Positions 24,845 through 33,896 of a stretch of 64,000 nucleotides of DNA are shown in pieces. Numbering within the stretch: the first letter of the stretch is position 1; every line of letters begins with the position of its first letter. The notes beneath the pieces were generated by a model. It worked only from the letters and a program-made list of their open reading frames with translations, was not told where the DNA came from and ran no database searches. The DNA is from Chitinophaga sp. S165. Its GTDB lineage: Bacteria > Bacteroidota > Bacteroidia > Chitinophagales > Chitinophagaceae. The stretch covers positions 414,022 to 478,021 of the forward strand of contig NZ_QGTG01000001.1 in NCBI RefSeq assembly GCF_003182155.1, given 5' to 3'. The position numbers and the translations under genes are program-made.

Positions 24845-26026
24845 ATGGAGAAAAACCAATACCGGCCGGAGACCAATGCAGTCAGGATCCAGACAGAGAA
24901 GACATGGCAAATGGAACACTCCACGCCGCTTTTCCTGACTTCCAGTTTCACATATGACAGTGCGGAAGAAATGCGCGCCACTTTTGCTGACGAAACAGAT
25001 AATAATATCTATAGCCGTTTCAGCAATCCTAACGTAGATGAATTTGTAGCGAAGGTATGTGCCCTGGAAGGAGCTGAAGCCGGATATGCCACCGCTTCCG
25101 GTATGAGCGCGGTATTTGCCAGTTTCATGGCCCTGATGAATGCCGGCGATCACCTGATCTCCGCCAGTTCCATCTTTGGTTCTACCCATACGGTGATCAC
25201 GAAATTCCTCCCTAAATGGGGTATTCAATACAGCTATTTCGATATCAATAAACCGGAAACCGTTGAAGCGCTGATCAAGCCTAACACAAAGATGATCTTC
25301 ATCGAAACGCCTTCAAATCCGGGACTGGAAATAATAGATATCAGCCTGCTGGCGAAGATCGCCGACAAGCATAACATCATCCTTAACGTGGACAACTGCT
25401 TTGCTACACCGGTATTGCAGCGTCCTATCGCTGATGGCGCACATATCGTGACCCACTCCGCTACCAAATGGATGGATGGACAGGGGCGTGTACTCGGTGG
25501 CGTAGTAGTAGGAAGAAAAGATCTGATAAAAGAGATCCACTCTTTCTGCCGCAGCACCGGTCCGGCAATGTCTCCGTTCAATGCATGGGTGTTGAGCAAG
25601 AGCTTGGAAACATTACATATCCGCATGGCACGCCACTCAGAAAGTGCATTGGCGCTGGCTAAAGGCCTGGAAGGAAACCCCAGCATCACCTGGGTAAAAT
25701 ACCCGATGCTGGAAAGCCATCCGCAATACGCCATCGCTAAAAAGCAGATGTCCGCAGGCGGAGGTATTGTATGCTTCGAACTGAAAGGCGGCCTTGAAAG
25801 AGGTACCCGCTTCCTGGACGCGCTGAAAATGCTGACGCTCACGGCTAACCTGGGAGACAGCAGAAGTATCGCTTCCCATCCTGCCAGCACCACACACGCA
25901 AAACTGACTGACGAAGAACGTGCTAAAGTGGGTATCACATCTGGAATGATCCGTATTTCCGTAGGACTGGAAAATGCACAGGACATCCTGGAAGATATCC
26001 TTCAGGCACTGGAACAAAGTAAATAA
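24845..26026 (+). CDS. metZ: O-acyl-homoserine sulfhydrylase (Cys/Met-metabolism PLP enzyme)
   Basis: This 393-aa PLP-dependent enzyme has fold-type I features: the substrate-loop motif SNPNVDEF near 60, YATASGMSAVFA near 83, IETPSNPG near 160, and the PLP lysine in HSATKWMDGQGR (about Lys207). The WMDGQGRVLGG context is typical of MetZ, the O-succinylhomoserine sulfhydrylase. Because the divergent gene is metX, the donor here may be O-acetylhomoserine. It would make homocysteine from the activated homoserine and sulphide. It is probably cotranscribed with osmC and ends at a terminator. Confidence 0.88.
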   Translation: MEKNQYRPETNAVRIQTEKTWQMEHSTPLFLTSSFTYDSAEEMRATFADETDNNIYSRFSNPNVDEFVAKVCALEGAEAGYATASGMSAVFASFMALMNAGDHLISASSIFGSTHTVITKFLPKWGIQYSYFDINKPETVEALIKPNTKMIFIETPSNPGLEIIDISLLAKIADKHNIILNVDNCFATPVLQRPIADGAHIVTHSATKWMDGQGRVLGGVVVGRKDLIKEIHSFCRSTGPAMSPFNAWVLSKSLETLHIRMARHSESALALAKGLEGNPSITWVKYPMLESHPQYAIAKKQMSAGGGIVCFELKGGLERGTRFLDALKMLTLTANLGDSRSIASHPASTTHAKLTDEERAKVGITSGMIRISVGLENAQDILEDILQALEQSK

Positions 26027-26037
26027 TTAGTTTAAAT

Positions 26038-26068
26038 ACCGGGAAGCCGTATATGCTTCCCGGTGTTT
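26038..26068 (+). terminator. terminator of metZ
   Basis: Arms accgggaagc (26038-26047) and gcttcccggt (26055-26064) are perfect, with a 7-nt loop and a short gttt tail. It starts 12 bp after the metZ stop. Confidence 0.7.
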
Positions 26069-26117
26069 AAGACGCATGTGAATCATAGTATCTCTATCGT
26101 TATCTACCTATATCCTT

Positions 26118-26690
26118 ATGAAACGTATTCTGTCACTACTGACTGTAGTTATCCTTGTTACCAACCAATTCCTGTACGCACAGAAATCCACCGAAAAGCT
26201 TGTTGTATTGCCCTTCCGGGTTTTAGCCGCGGAAGTAAAAGACAGTTATGGACAGTTAAAGGCCTATCAACGTGACGAAGGATTAATGTATCAGAAGGCT
26301 TTTTATAATGCACTGACGGCCGATGGCCGGCATATCAGCCTGGAAGATGTTGAAGTGACTAATACCCGGTTGAAAGCCGCAGGGATAGATCTGTCGAGGG
26401 CATATTTTGTGGATAAAGATGTTCTTTGCAAATTACTGAAAGCAGACGGCGTGATCACGGGAACGATAACAGAGGATTATGCGACTCTGCGACCAACCCG
26501 TCCCGGCGATAAGCCACATAAATGGATCACCCTGGAACTTTATGACAGTGTAACCGACGATATACTCTGGAAATTTCAAGATGGGACACTCGCCAACGAA
26601 ATGCTTGATAAGGATGATGCATCTTCGCTGAACAGGTATCTTGCTAAAAAGATCTATAAGAAGATCAGCCGTTATGTGGAAACATTATGA
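26118..26690 (+). CDS. exported protein of unknown function
   Basis: This 190-aa protein has a signal peptide (SLLTVVILVTNQFLYAQ). The mature part begins with KLVVLPF, a strand seen in TolB-N/CsgG/GNA1162-like periplasmic domains. It then has an alternating helix-strand pattern with LCKLLKADGVITGTI and ITLELYDSVTDDILWKF. This resembles the GNA1162/DUF799 type of periplasmic protein, but I am not sure. It is 30 bp before a small membrane protein gene, so the two may be cotranscribed. Confidence 0.6.
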   Translation: MKRILSLLTVVILVTNQFLYAQKSTEKLVVLPFRVLAAEVKDSYGQLKAYQRDEGLMYQKAFYNALTADGRHISLEDVEVTNTRLKAAGIDLSRAYFVDKDVLCKLLKADGVITGTITEDYATLRPTRPGDKPHKWITLELYDSVTDDILWKFQDGTLANEMLDKDDASSLNRYLAKKIYKKISRYVETL

Positions 26691-26720
26691 TTCCGCTAAT
26701 ATTTTCTTATCTTCCCATAT

Positions 26721-27077
26721 ATGAAATCCGTACCTCGTTTTATCCTCATTGTTGTACTCAGCTTCCTGGGTGGTTATTTCTTCTGGTGGTGGACCGTGGC
26801 CGTAGCGGCATTCCTGGTAGCAGTGCTCATCCCACTTCCTCCTTTACGTTCTTTCATGAATGGGTTTATCGCCGTATTCCTGCTATGGCTGGCGCTGGCA
26901 TTCCTCAAAGACGTACAGAATGATCATATTCTGGCCAACAGGATGAGTGAGCTCATACTTAAAGTGAGGAACCCGATCCTGATAGGGGTGGTGAGTGCAT
27001 TCATAGGCGGACTGGTAGCTGGTCTCGGCGGATTAACCGGCAGTTATCTCAGGTATAAGAAGAAAACCGTCGCCTGA
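26721..27077 (+). CDS. small multi-pass membrane protein
   Basis: This 118-aa protein has about four hydrophobic segments: 6-22, 24-42, 48-62 and 86-108, the last glycine-rich (LIGVVSAFIGGLVAGLGGLTG). No known motif is recognised. It follows the exported protein by 30 bp. Glycine-rich terminal helices are seen in small permease-like or assembly proteins, but nothing more specific can be said. Confidence 0.6.
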   Translation: MKSVPRFILIVVLSFLGGYFFWWWTVAVAAFLVAVLIPLPPLRSFMNGFIAVFLLWLALAFLKDVQNDHILANRMSELILKVRNPILIGVVSAFIGGLVAGLGGLTGSYLRYKKKTVA

Positions 27078-27219
27078 ATAAGCTGATCCATTTGCAACCA
27101 ACCTGTTAAAATTGAGATAAAAGCGCTGCAGGCTACCGGCGTTCTCCTTGTAAACTGTATATTTATTTGACTAATTCTCCTCTGGAGAGCGGAAACGTTA
27201 TTACCTATAAATATCGAAC

Positions 27220-29769
27220 ATGCTCAGAACGATACTAGCCTTTGTTTTCTCTCTTATCTTCTACCATACCCAGGCCGGTATCATACGTGGCAAAGTGACC
27301 AGCGAAAAGAAGGAAGCATTGCCTTTTGCATCTGTGTTTATTAAGGGAACGACCAATGGCACTACTACCAATGCCGCCGGACAATTCCACCTGGATGTTC
27401 CCACAGGTGCTTATACGTTAGTGTGCCAGTATATGGGATACAAAAAGGAAGAGAAACAGGTAACGGTGACTACCGCCGACCAGGAGATCAATTTCACACT
27501 ATCGCCCTTAAGCCTTCAGATAAAAGAAGTCATTGTAAAATCAGGTGGAGAAGACCCTGCCTATGCTATTATCCGTCAGGCTATTAAGAAACGTTCTTTC
27601 TATCTTGAACAGGTAAAGGAGTATACCTGCAACGACTATATTAAAGGCATCTTTAAGATGCGGGATATGCCTAACAGTTTCCTCGGACAAAAGATCAAAC
27701 CCGAAGACGTTGACGAAATGGGGCTCGACTCCAACAGGAGAGGAGTGTTGTTTCTTTCAGAATCTCTCACAAAAGTAGCCGTCAAAAGACCGGATGATGT
27801 GAAGGTGGAAGTCTTGTCCGCCCGCCAGAGCGGTGGAGGTTTCGGTTTCAGTTTCCCTGCTTTCATTGACTTTTATGAGAATAATGTAACGGCGATGGTT
27901 TCCCAGTTCAATAAACGCGGGTTTATTTCACCTATCGCCGAAAATGCATTGCTTTATTATAAATACAGGCTGGAAGGCGTCTTTCAGGACGACGGTAAAA
28001 CAGTGAATAAGATCAAGGTCATTCCCCGACGCAAATATGAACCGCTGTTCTCCGGGTACATTTTTATTACTGATGATGATTGGCGTATACACAGCCTCGA
28101 TATGATGGTTACGCAGGAATATCAGCTGGAGATCATGGATACGCTGCATATCACCCAGATACATGTGCCCGTGAATGCAGCAGTATGGCGTACGAAAGAT
28201 CAGGTGATCAACCTGACCATCAAACAGTTTGGTTTTAATGTGGAAGGCAGTTTTGTCAATATCTACTCCAACTACGACGTAACGCCTGATCTGCCAAAGA
28301 AATACTTCGACCGGACCATCATGCGATATGACACGGCGTTCGACAGGAAACAGCTGGCCTATTGGGATAGTGTACGTCCGGTGCCGCTGGAGCCGGAAGA
28401 AGTATCAGATTTTCGCAAGAAAGACAGCATAGCACGCGACAGGAGAGACAGCGCAAAATCTACCTGGAGACTTGATACACTGCGTAGCAGACAGCGGCCC
28501 GTCAATCCGCTGAAACTGTTGTACAGCACCGGCGGGGTAGAACATAAATTCTACTTTAAACGGGATACCGGTATTTATTATCATCGCCTGGATATAAAGT
28601 CGTTGCTGACGCAGGTTGAATACAATACTGTAGAAGGCGTGTCCCTGAATGTGGAACCTACATTGGCGTTTGATCTGCCGAATAGACAAGCGTTAAGGAT
28701 CGCACCCCGGATAAGGTACGGCTTTAGCAATACCCATCTGAATGCTTACACGTTCGTGTCATGGGAAAAAGATGCAAAACTGGCAGGCCGGTATGGGTAC
28801 AATGTGTGGACGATAGGGGGAGGAAAGCGTATTTCCCAGTTTAACAGGGACAATCCCATCACCCCGATAGCCAATATCTTTTACACCTTGTTATTCAAGG
28901 ATAATTACATGAAGCTGTATGAAAATTGGTTCGGAGAACTGCGTTTCCGGCGCAGGTTCGAAAGCAGCGCCACCATTACAGCGGGCGTCTCCTACGAGGA
29001 CAGGATACCTGTGGAGAACACCACGGATTACAGCATCCGGAAAGACAGCAGTAAACATTTCCTGCCCAATCACCCGTACGAGCTGGCCGCCATTCCTTTC
29101 AACAGGAACCAGGCGCTGGTGCTGAACCTGTCATTTTCCTTCCAGCCCGGACAACGTTTCATAGAGCTGCCCGACAGGAAGGTGGCCATCGGCTCAAAAT
29201 ACCCGGTATTCAGGGTAGGTTATAGCAAGGGCATTCCCGACATAGCCGGCAGCGATGCTGATTTTGACAAATGGAACTTCGAAGTACGGGATAATATCAA
29301 CCTGAAGCTTTTCGGGGAATTTAAGTACCGTTTTGGGGCAGGCGGTTTCCTCAACAGTTCGCATGTGGACATACCTGATTTCCAGCACTTCAACGGTAAC
29401 CAGACCTTCTATAATACCCAATACCTCAATAGTTTCCAGCTTGCGCCATACTACCGGTACAGCAATACGGCTTCACTGTATGGGGTAGCTAATGTGGAAC
29501 ATCACTTTAACGGCTTGCTGACCAATAAGATACCTTTGTTCAACCGGTTAAAATGGAACCTGGTAGCGGGCTCAAATGCCTTCTATGTGAACCGTGACAA
29601 TAATTACATCGAAGTTTTCGCAGGTCTGGAAAATATTCTGAAAGTGATCCGCGTTGATGTAATAGCGGGATATCAGAGTAAAGACGATACCCGCATTGGT
29701 GTAAGAGTTGGTTTCGGAGGATTATTCGGCGGCCTCATAAGACCACAACAGGATGAATCCGTCCAATAA
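27220..29769 (+). CDS. DUF5686-family outer-membrane protein with carboxypeptidase-like N-terminus
   Basis: This 849-aa protein has a signal peptide (1-19), then a carboxypeptidase-regulatory-like domain (about 20-105, with GIIRGKVTSEKKEALPFASV). A DUF5686 region follows, with PAYAIIRQAIKKR at 113-125 and a long beta-rich part rich in aromatic strands. Its C-terminal strands (IDVIAGYQSKDDTRIGVRVG) fit an outer-membrane barrel. The family is widespread in Bacteroidota; its function is unknown. It is transcribed alone. Confidence 0.85.
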   Translation: MLRTILAFVFSLIFYHTQAGIIRGKVTSEKKEALPFASVFIKGTTNGTTTNAAGQFHLDVPTGAYTLVCQYMGYKKEEKQVTVTTADQEINFTLSPLSLQIKEVIVKSGGEDPAYAIIRQAIKKRSFYLEQVKEYTCNDYIKGIFKMRDMPNSFLGQKIKPEDVDEMGLDSNRRGVLFLSESLTKVAVKRPDDVKVEVLSARQSGGGFGFSFPAFIDFYENNVTAMVSQFNKRGFISPIAENALLYYKYRLEGVFQDDGKTVNKIKVIPRRKYEPLFSGYIFITDDDWRIHSLDMMVTQEYQLEIMDTLHITQIHVPVNAAVWRTKDQVINLTIKQFGFNVEGSFVNIYSNYDVTPDLPKKYFDRTIMRYDTAFDRKQLAYWDSVRPVPLEPEEVSDFRKKDSIARDRRDSAKSTWRLDTLRSRQRPVNPLKLLYSTGGVEHKFYFKRDTGIYYHRLDIKSLLTQVEYNTVEGVSLNVEPTLAFDLPNRQALRIAPRIRYGFSNTHLNAYTFVSWEKDAKLAGRYGYNVWTIGGGKRISQFNRDNPITPIANIFYTLLFKDNYMKLYENWFGELRFRRRFESSATITAGVSYEDRIPVENTTDYSIRKDSSKHFLPNHPYELAAIPFNRNQALVLNLSFSFQPGQRFIELPDRKVAIGSKYPVFRVGYSKGIPDIAGSDADFDKWNFEVRDNINLKLFGEFKYRFGAGGFLNSSHVDIPDFQHFNGNQTFYNTQYLNSFQLAPYYRYSNTASLYGVANVEHHFNGLLTNKIPLFNRLKWNLVAGSNAFYVNRDNNYIEVFAGLENILKVIRVDVIAGYQSKDDTRIGVRVGFGGLFGGLIRPQQDESVQ

Positions 29770-29797
29770 AAAAGGGAAAGCCGTACTGACTTTCCCT
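29767..29797 (-). terminator. intrinsic terminator for the 40-aa protein gene
   Basis: On the minus strand, arms at 29797-29790 and 29780-29773 (agggaaag/ctttccct) with a 9-nt loop are followed by six or more T (29773-29767). The T-run exists only in the minus direction, so it serves the small minus-strand gene at 29806-29928 and ends within the DUF5686 stop region. Confidence 0.7.
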
Positions 29798-29805
29798 GTG
29801 CTTGC

Positions 29806-29928
29806 CTAAAATCTTTCTTTTCTTGCTTTGTAGCTTTCTTTGGGATCACGATCGTAGAAGTAAGCTAGTAGACGGTATATCCACAAACCGACAATAAAGT
29901 AAAAGATGTAAAGAAAAACTGTACTCAT
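29806..29928 (-). CDS. 40-aa single-pass membrane protein
   Basis: An ATG at 29928 opens a 40-codon frame: a hydrophobic, aromatic-rich helix (VFLYIFYFIVGLWIYRLLAY) followed by a charged tail (FYDRDPKESYKARKERF). The helix-then-basic tail pattern is that of a small inner-membrane protein with the tail in the cytoplasm. A perfect hairpin with a T-run lies just after the stop on the same strand, which argues that the frame is truly transcribed. It is antisense to no gene and convergent with the DUF5686 gene. The family is unknown to me. Confidence 0.6.
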   Translation of the reverse strand: MSTVFLYIFYFIVGLWIYRLLAYFYDRDPKESYKARKERF

Positions 29929-30173
29929 AAATTCACATTTTTGGGTTAATCTGATTTGCTTGTCCTATACCTTTAATTTCAAAAAGAATGCCAGGTCTTA
30001 GTATTATTTTATATACGATAATAATCAAATAGTTATAAAGGTTGGGATATGTTTCCGACTGGCTGAACAATTTCCCTATGTTACACGTTGTAGTAATAGT
30101 AAACATATTTTGAGCCAGTTTACCTGTGTATCGTATAACACTTTCATGTGAATCTCTAACATAACTATCCCTT

Positions 30174-30386
30174 ATGAAAAGAATTGCAATGATTGCTTTC
30201 CTTGTAGGAATCTTAATGGCGACCCTGGCGTATGTGGCCCAGGTGAATGACTGGAACGGTCTGGCGGAGTACCTCACCATCGGATTTGCCGGATATGTAT
30301 TGATTATCAGCGCCACTGCTTATTATCTCACTACCATTCTTTTCGAATGGTCCAGGGAAACAGAGACCTGGCAGGGAGAACTCTGA
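30174..30386 (+). CDS. 70-aa two-pass membrane protein
   Basis: Two hydrophobic helices (MIAFLVGILMATLAYVAQV and YLTIGFAGYVLIISATAYYL) are joined by a short WNGLAEY turn, and a charged C-terminus ends in ETWQGEL. Nothing in it matches a family I know. It lies directly before the trhO promoter. Confidence 0.55.
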   Translation: MKRIAMIAFLVGILMATLAYVAQVNDWNGLAEYLTIGFAGYVLIISATAYYLTTILFEWSRETETWQGEL

Positions 30387-30395
30387 GAATTTTAG

Positions 30396-30403
30396 TACCT
30401 TTG
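30396..30403 (+). promoter_or_regulatory. -7 element TACCTTTG before trhO
   Basis: TACCTTTG at 30396-30403 matches the TAnnTTTG box and would start a transcript with a leader of about 135 nt. No exact -33 TTG lies upstream. Confidence 0.45.
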
Positions 30404-30434
30404 CGCCGCCCTGCCAATTTGGAATGATTAGGAC

Positions 30435-30462
30435 ATACTTTTAGTCAGGGACTAAAAAGTAT
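30435..30462 (+). other. stem-loop in the trhO leader
   Basis: Arms atacttttagtc (30435-30446) and gactaaaaagtat (30450-30462) pair with one bulged base around a 3-nt loop. It lies within the inferred 5' leader of trhO. No known riboswitch consensus is recognised. Confidence 0.4.
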
Positions 30463-30542
30463 CCTTCTCAAACTCAATGCTGGCAAGGCGATAACTGAAA
30501 TTTTGCTCACAAGGCAAGTGTTCTTAAAATTTCTTTAAGCAA

Positions 30543-31577
30543 ATGGCATTACACAACAGAGTATCCGCCGCTGAACTGAAAGTTCGGCTGGCTGCCGAGA
30601 CATTCCGGCGCGTCACTACATCATTCTACCAGTACGCTAAGATCGAAGATCCCAACGCTTTCCGTGATGAATTATACCAGCGTTTGTTTGCGCTGGGCGT
30701 ATTCGGCCGCATCTATGTGGCGCATGAAGGTATCAATGCACAGGTCAGCATTCCCGGGCACAATTTCGAAGCTTTTAAAGAAACGCTGTATTCTTATCCT
30801 TTCCTTAATGGTATCCGCCTCAACATTGCGGTGGATGACGATGGTAAGTCCTTCTGGGTACTGAAGATCAAAGTACGCGAAAAGATCGTTGCCGACGGTA
30901 TTGACGATCCTTCGTTCGACATGGCTAATAAAGGTAAGTACCTGGACGCCAGAGGCTTTAACGAGCTGACCGAAGATCCCGATACCATTGTTGTGGATAT
31001 GCGTAATCACTACGAATACGAAGTAGGGCATTTTGAGAACGCTATAGAAGTACCTTCTGATACCTTCCGGGAACAGCTTCCTATGGCGGTAGACATGTTG
31101 CAGGACAAAAAAGACAAGAACATCGTGATGTATTGCACAGGTGGTATCCGTTGCGAGAAAGCGTCGGCCTACATGCTGCATAAGGGGTTCAAAAATGTCT
31201 TCCACCTGGAAGGCGGTATCATTGAATACACTAATAAAGCAAAGTCCCAGGGGCTCCCGCTGAAGTTCAAGGGAAAGAACTTCGTATTTGACGACCGGCT
31301 GGGAGAACGTATTACGGACGAAGTGATCGCTAAGTGCCATCAATGTGGCAAACCTTCCGATACACATACCAACTGTAAGAACGATGCCTGTCACCTGCTG
31401 TTCATCCAGTGCGATGAATGTGCCGCTCAATATGAGGGTACCTGCAGTCCTGAATGTCAGTCTGTTTTGCATTTGCCTGAAGAGGAGCGCGAGCAGCTGA
31501 GAAAGGGAGTGGATAATGGGACTATGTTCTTCAACAAGTCAAAACAACGGTTAAGGCCGCGTTTGGGGGAAAAATAA
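30543..31577 (+). CDS. trhO: tRNA uridine-34 hydroxylase, rhodanese domain
   Basis: This 344-aa protein has the YceA/TrhO order: an N-terminal acylphosphatase-like domain (about 15-110), a rhodanese domain with the active-site loop [11 protein letters not shown] (Cys about 198), and a C-terminal cysteine-rich part ([15 protein letters not shown] and later Cys pairs) likely to bind zinc. TrhO makes 5-hydroxyuridine at the wobble position of certain tRNAs without oxygen-dependent prephenate chemistry. Length is close to the E. coli protein (350 aa). Confidence 0.92.
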   Translation: MALHNRVSAAELKVRLAAETFRRVTTSFYQYAKIEDPNAFRDELYQRLFALGVFGRIYVAHEGINAQVSIPGHNFEAFKETLYSYPFLNGIRLNIAVDDDGKSFWVLKIKVREKIVADGIDDPSFDMANKGKYLDARGFNELTEDPDTIVVDMRNHYEYEVGHFENAIEVPSDTFREQLPMAVDMLQDKKDKNIVMYCTGGIRCEKASAYMLHKGFKNVFHLEGGIIEYTNKAKSQGLPLKFKGKNFVFDDRLGERITDEVIAKCHQCGKPSDTHTNCKNDACHLLFIQCDECAAQYEGTCSPECQSVLHLPEEEREQLRKGVDNGTMFFNKSKQRLRPRLGEK

Positions 31578-31615
31578 AAAAACCGCCCCGCGTTGTTTCT
31601 TCTGCGGCGGGGCGG
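31572..31615 (-). terminator. terminator of the minus-strand two-component operon
   Basis: GC-rich arms ccgccccgc (31583-31591) and gcggggcgg (31607-31615) are followed, on the minus strand, by a T-rich run (31582-31572). It sits just after the trhO stop, and the T-run points to termination of the operon coming from 34579. Confidence 0.7.
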
Positions 31616-31726
31616 AGTAATTGAGCATGTTGAACAGTTCAAACAAATGAAATCACCTGTAAGAGCTGCGCGTTGCATGTCCATTCTATCAACCTATATG
31701 CGAACTAAAACCTTATTGATCAGCAT

Positions 31727-32392
31727 TTAATTGTCACTTAACGCTTCGTATATCTGTTGCTGATGTGCAGATATTACGTTCTCACCTACGTTCAGTCCTC
31801 TGAGGATATAGATAATATCACCCGTGGTCGTGTACGTTTTCACCTCTCTCACCTGGATGTTGTACTTGTCTTTAAACACCAGTACAAAATTCTTACTATG
31901 ATCTGCGATCACCGCTGTCTCGGGAATAGCGATCATATCATTCCCGTCATTACAGTGTACGATCACGGCGGTCTTCATTCTGGGTTTCAGCCATGCTTCC
32001 GGACTGGTTAGCAGTATGTTAAGATGCCCTGTTGACGAATCTTTTGACGGAGACACGTTCTCGACTTTTCCATAAAACACTTTTTCGGGAAGGCTGTCTG
32101 TAATGATCTCTGCTTCATCACCGGTTTGCACATTTAACAGATCAGCCGCAGGCACATCTATCACTACATCTGTGTTGTGGGCCATTTTGTTGTTCCGGAC
32201 AACTTTCCCCCTCATCTGTAACTCTCTTTGTACAGGTTTCAGGTTCGCCGTGTCTATCCTGATCGTTTTCAACATTGTATCACTCAGCACAAACGTCTTT
32301 TTAGTAGCGCCCCCGTCGATCTCAGGATGCTTACATGCCGTCAGGCAAAGACCTGCGACAAATAAGATGAGGAAGAAGAAGCTAAATTTCAT
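31727..32392 (-). CDS. short efflux-adaptor-like lipoprotein without a pump
   Basis: The protein is 221 aa from the ATG at 32392, chosen because it gives a lipoprotein signal peptide with lipobox LTAC (FFFLILFVAGLCLTAC). The mature part resembles the barrel and membrane-proximal parts of RND adaptors (VIDVPAADLLNVQTGDEAEI, WLKPRMKTAVIV, AIPETAVIADHSKNFVLVF). It lacks the coiled-coil hairpin and lipoyl halves of a full adaptor (usually 350-400 aa). No pump or channel gene is adjacent; the upstream genes are a sensor kinase and regulator. It may be a periplasmic accessory for a pump elsewhere, or a sensor partner. Confidence 0.75.
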   Translation of the reverse strand: MKFSFFFLILFVAGLCLTACKHPEIDGGATKKTFVLSDTMLKTIRIDTANLKPVQRELQMRGKVVRNNKMAHNTDVVIDVPAADLLNVQTGDEAEIITDSLPEKVFYGKVENVSPSKDSSTGHLNILLTSPEAWLKPRMKTAVIVHCNDGNDMIAIPETAVIADHSKNFVLVFKDKYNIQVREVKTYTTTGDIIYILRGLNVGENVISAHQQQIYEALSDN

Positions 32393-32489
32393 GACGTATT
32401 TCAGAATTATGGCAAAGCTCCGCAATCCTACTTAAAGGGGGCTTTAAAGGCAATTAAAAACTCATTAAAATATGAAGGGAATGGCCGTT

Positions 32490-33896
32490 TTATTGATGGC
32501 GGTGAGGCAATATCACTGTAAAGGTCGTGCCTTGTCCTTCTACGGACGTTACAGAGATCTGTCCGTTATGCAGTTGGACGATCTTTTTGCAGATGGATAA
32601 ACCCAGGCCATGGCCGCGTACCTGGTGTGAATTAGAGCCCCGGTAGAAAGGCTCGAAGATCTTCACCTGTTCCTCAACCGGAATTCCTCTGCCGTTATCC
32701 TTTACCAGCACCTGTATGCTGTCGGAAGTAAAGTCGATAGTAACGAAAGTCGTATTATCGGTAGAGAATTTCAAAGCATTGTCCAGCAGGTTCAGGAAGA
32801 GGATCTTCAGCAGGCTTTCATTGCCTTCGCATATCAGTTCAGTATCATGCTCGGGGACCTTCAGGAAACGGATATCTACCCGTGGGGCTTTCTGTGGTTC
32901 TGCTCCCGGTATAGCCGGTGCATGTTTCAGTTTGATGAGGTTACCCATGTCCAGCAGCAGTTCATCTATCCTGACCTCTCCAAAAACAAACTGTTGTTCG
33001 TCAAGCCCTGACTGGGCCAGCTGTAGCAGTCCGTTACTAAGGTCTGACAGGTGTTGTGCATCTTCCAGTACAGATGCGAGGATATCCTGGTAAACTTCCT
33101 TGCTTCTTTCTTTGGACAACGCCACCTGTAACTGGCTGATAATCGATGCGAGCGGTGTTCTCAGTTCATGAGATGCATTGCTTACAAAACTCTTCTGGAG
33201 GTCAAAGGCATTACTCAGACGCTGGAGCATGGTATTGAAGTTGGCCCCTAATTGCGCTATTTCATCCTTGCCTTTGGCGTCGACCGTGCTTCCCTGGAGA
33301 TTGTTGGCGTTGATGGTCTGCACCTGCCGCACCAGTTTGTCAATAGGCTGAACAAGCCGTTCCGCGAAGAAATACCCTATCACCACCAGCAGAATGACGG
33401 CGACAATAATTTCAATGATCAGGATCTGCCGCAGGTTCAGGAGGTTCTGAAAGCCGTATTTATCAAAAGAGGTGACCAGTACGATCACCGATACATTACC
33501 TTCAGTATAATATACGCCTACTAATTCTCCGTTGTCATCACGTTCATGACTATACTCGCCATTCTTTTTGATATAGTCAAGCAAATGGCGTGAGGTACGG
33601 ATGGCCGTATCCTTTATATTGGAGTAAAGCAGGTCGTACGACGGATTATATACGAGAATGGTTTCTTTATATAAGTCCTGGAAAGTGGTCTTATCAAGTT
33701 TGCGAAGCAGGTCTACCTTTACGTAATCATCTTCAATGATCACATTGGCGATAGAACGGGCGCGGTATTCCAGGCGTTCCAGGTATTCTGCTTTACGGGA
33801 CTGCGCAGAGAAATAGTATGCCAGTATAGCAAAAGTATTCAGCAGTACGAATGCTGAAATAGAATAGGAGAGCGCTATTTTATATTTGATCTTCAC
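32490..33896 (-). CDS. sensor histidine kinase
   Basis: This 468-aa inner-membrane kinase has a first membrane helix (about 8-30), a periplasmic sensor part (31-157), a second helix (158-178), HAMP (about 179-232), HisKA with the phospho-acceptor His243 in ASHELRTPLA, and HATPase with NLLDNALKF, DNGRGIP and GHGLGLSICKK. The start codon is GTG, overlapping the regulator's TGA by four bases (GTGA), so translation is probably coupled. Organisation resembles CusS-type metal sensors. The next gene is the short adaptor-like lipoprotein. Confidence 0.92.
   Translation of the reverse strand: MKIKYKIALSYSISAFVLLNTFAILAYYFSAQSRKAEYLERLEYRARSIANVIIEDDYVKVDLLRKLDKTTFQDLYKETILVYNPSYDLLYSNIKDTAIRTSRHLLDYIKKNGEYSHERDDNGELVGVYYTEGNVSVIVLVTSFDKYGFQNLLNLRQILIIEIIVAVILLVVIGYFFAERLVQPIDKLVRQVQTINANNLQGSTVDAKGKDEIAQLGANFNTMLQRLSNAFDLQKSFVSNASHELRTPLASIISQLQVALSKERSKEVYQDILASVLEDAQHLSDLSNGLLQLAQSGLDEQQFVFGEVRIDELLLDMGNLIKLKHAPAIPGAEPQKAPRVDIRFLKVPEHDTELICEGNESLLKILFLNLLDNALKFSTDNTTFVTIDFTSDSIQVLVKDNGRGIPVEEQVKIFEPFYRGSNSHQVRGHGLGLSICKKIVQLHNGQISVTSVEGQGTTFTVILPHRHQ

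Noticed and set aside
29929..30173. A tRNA or second small gene in the gap
   Set aside because: No cloverleaf arms or CCA end; longer frames here overlap the 70-aa gene on the other strand and look like noise.
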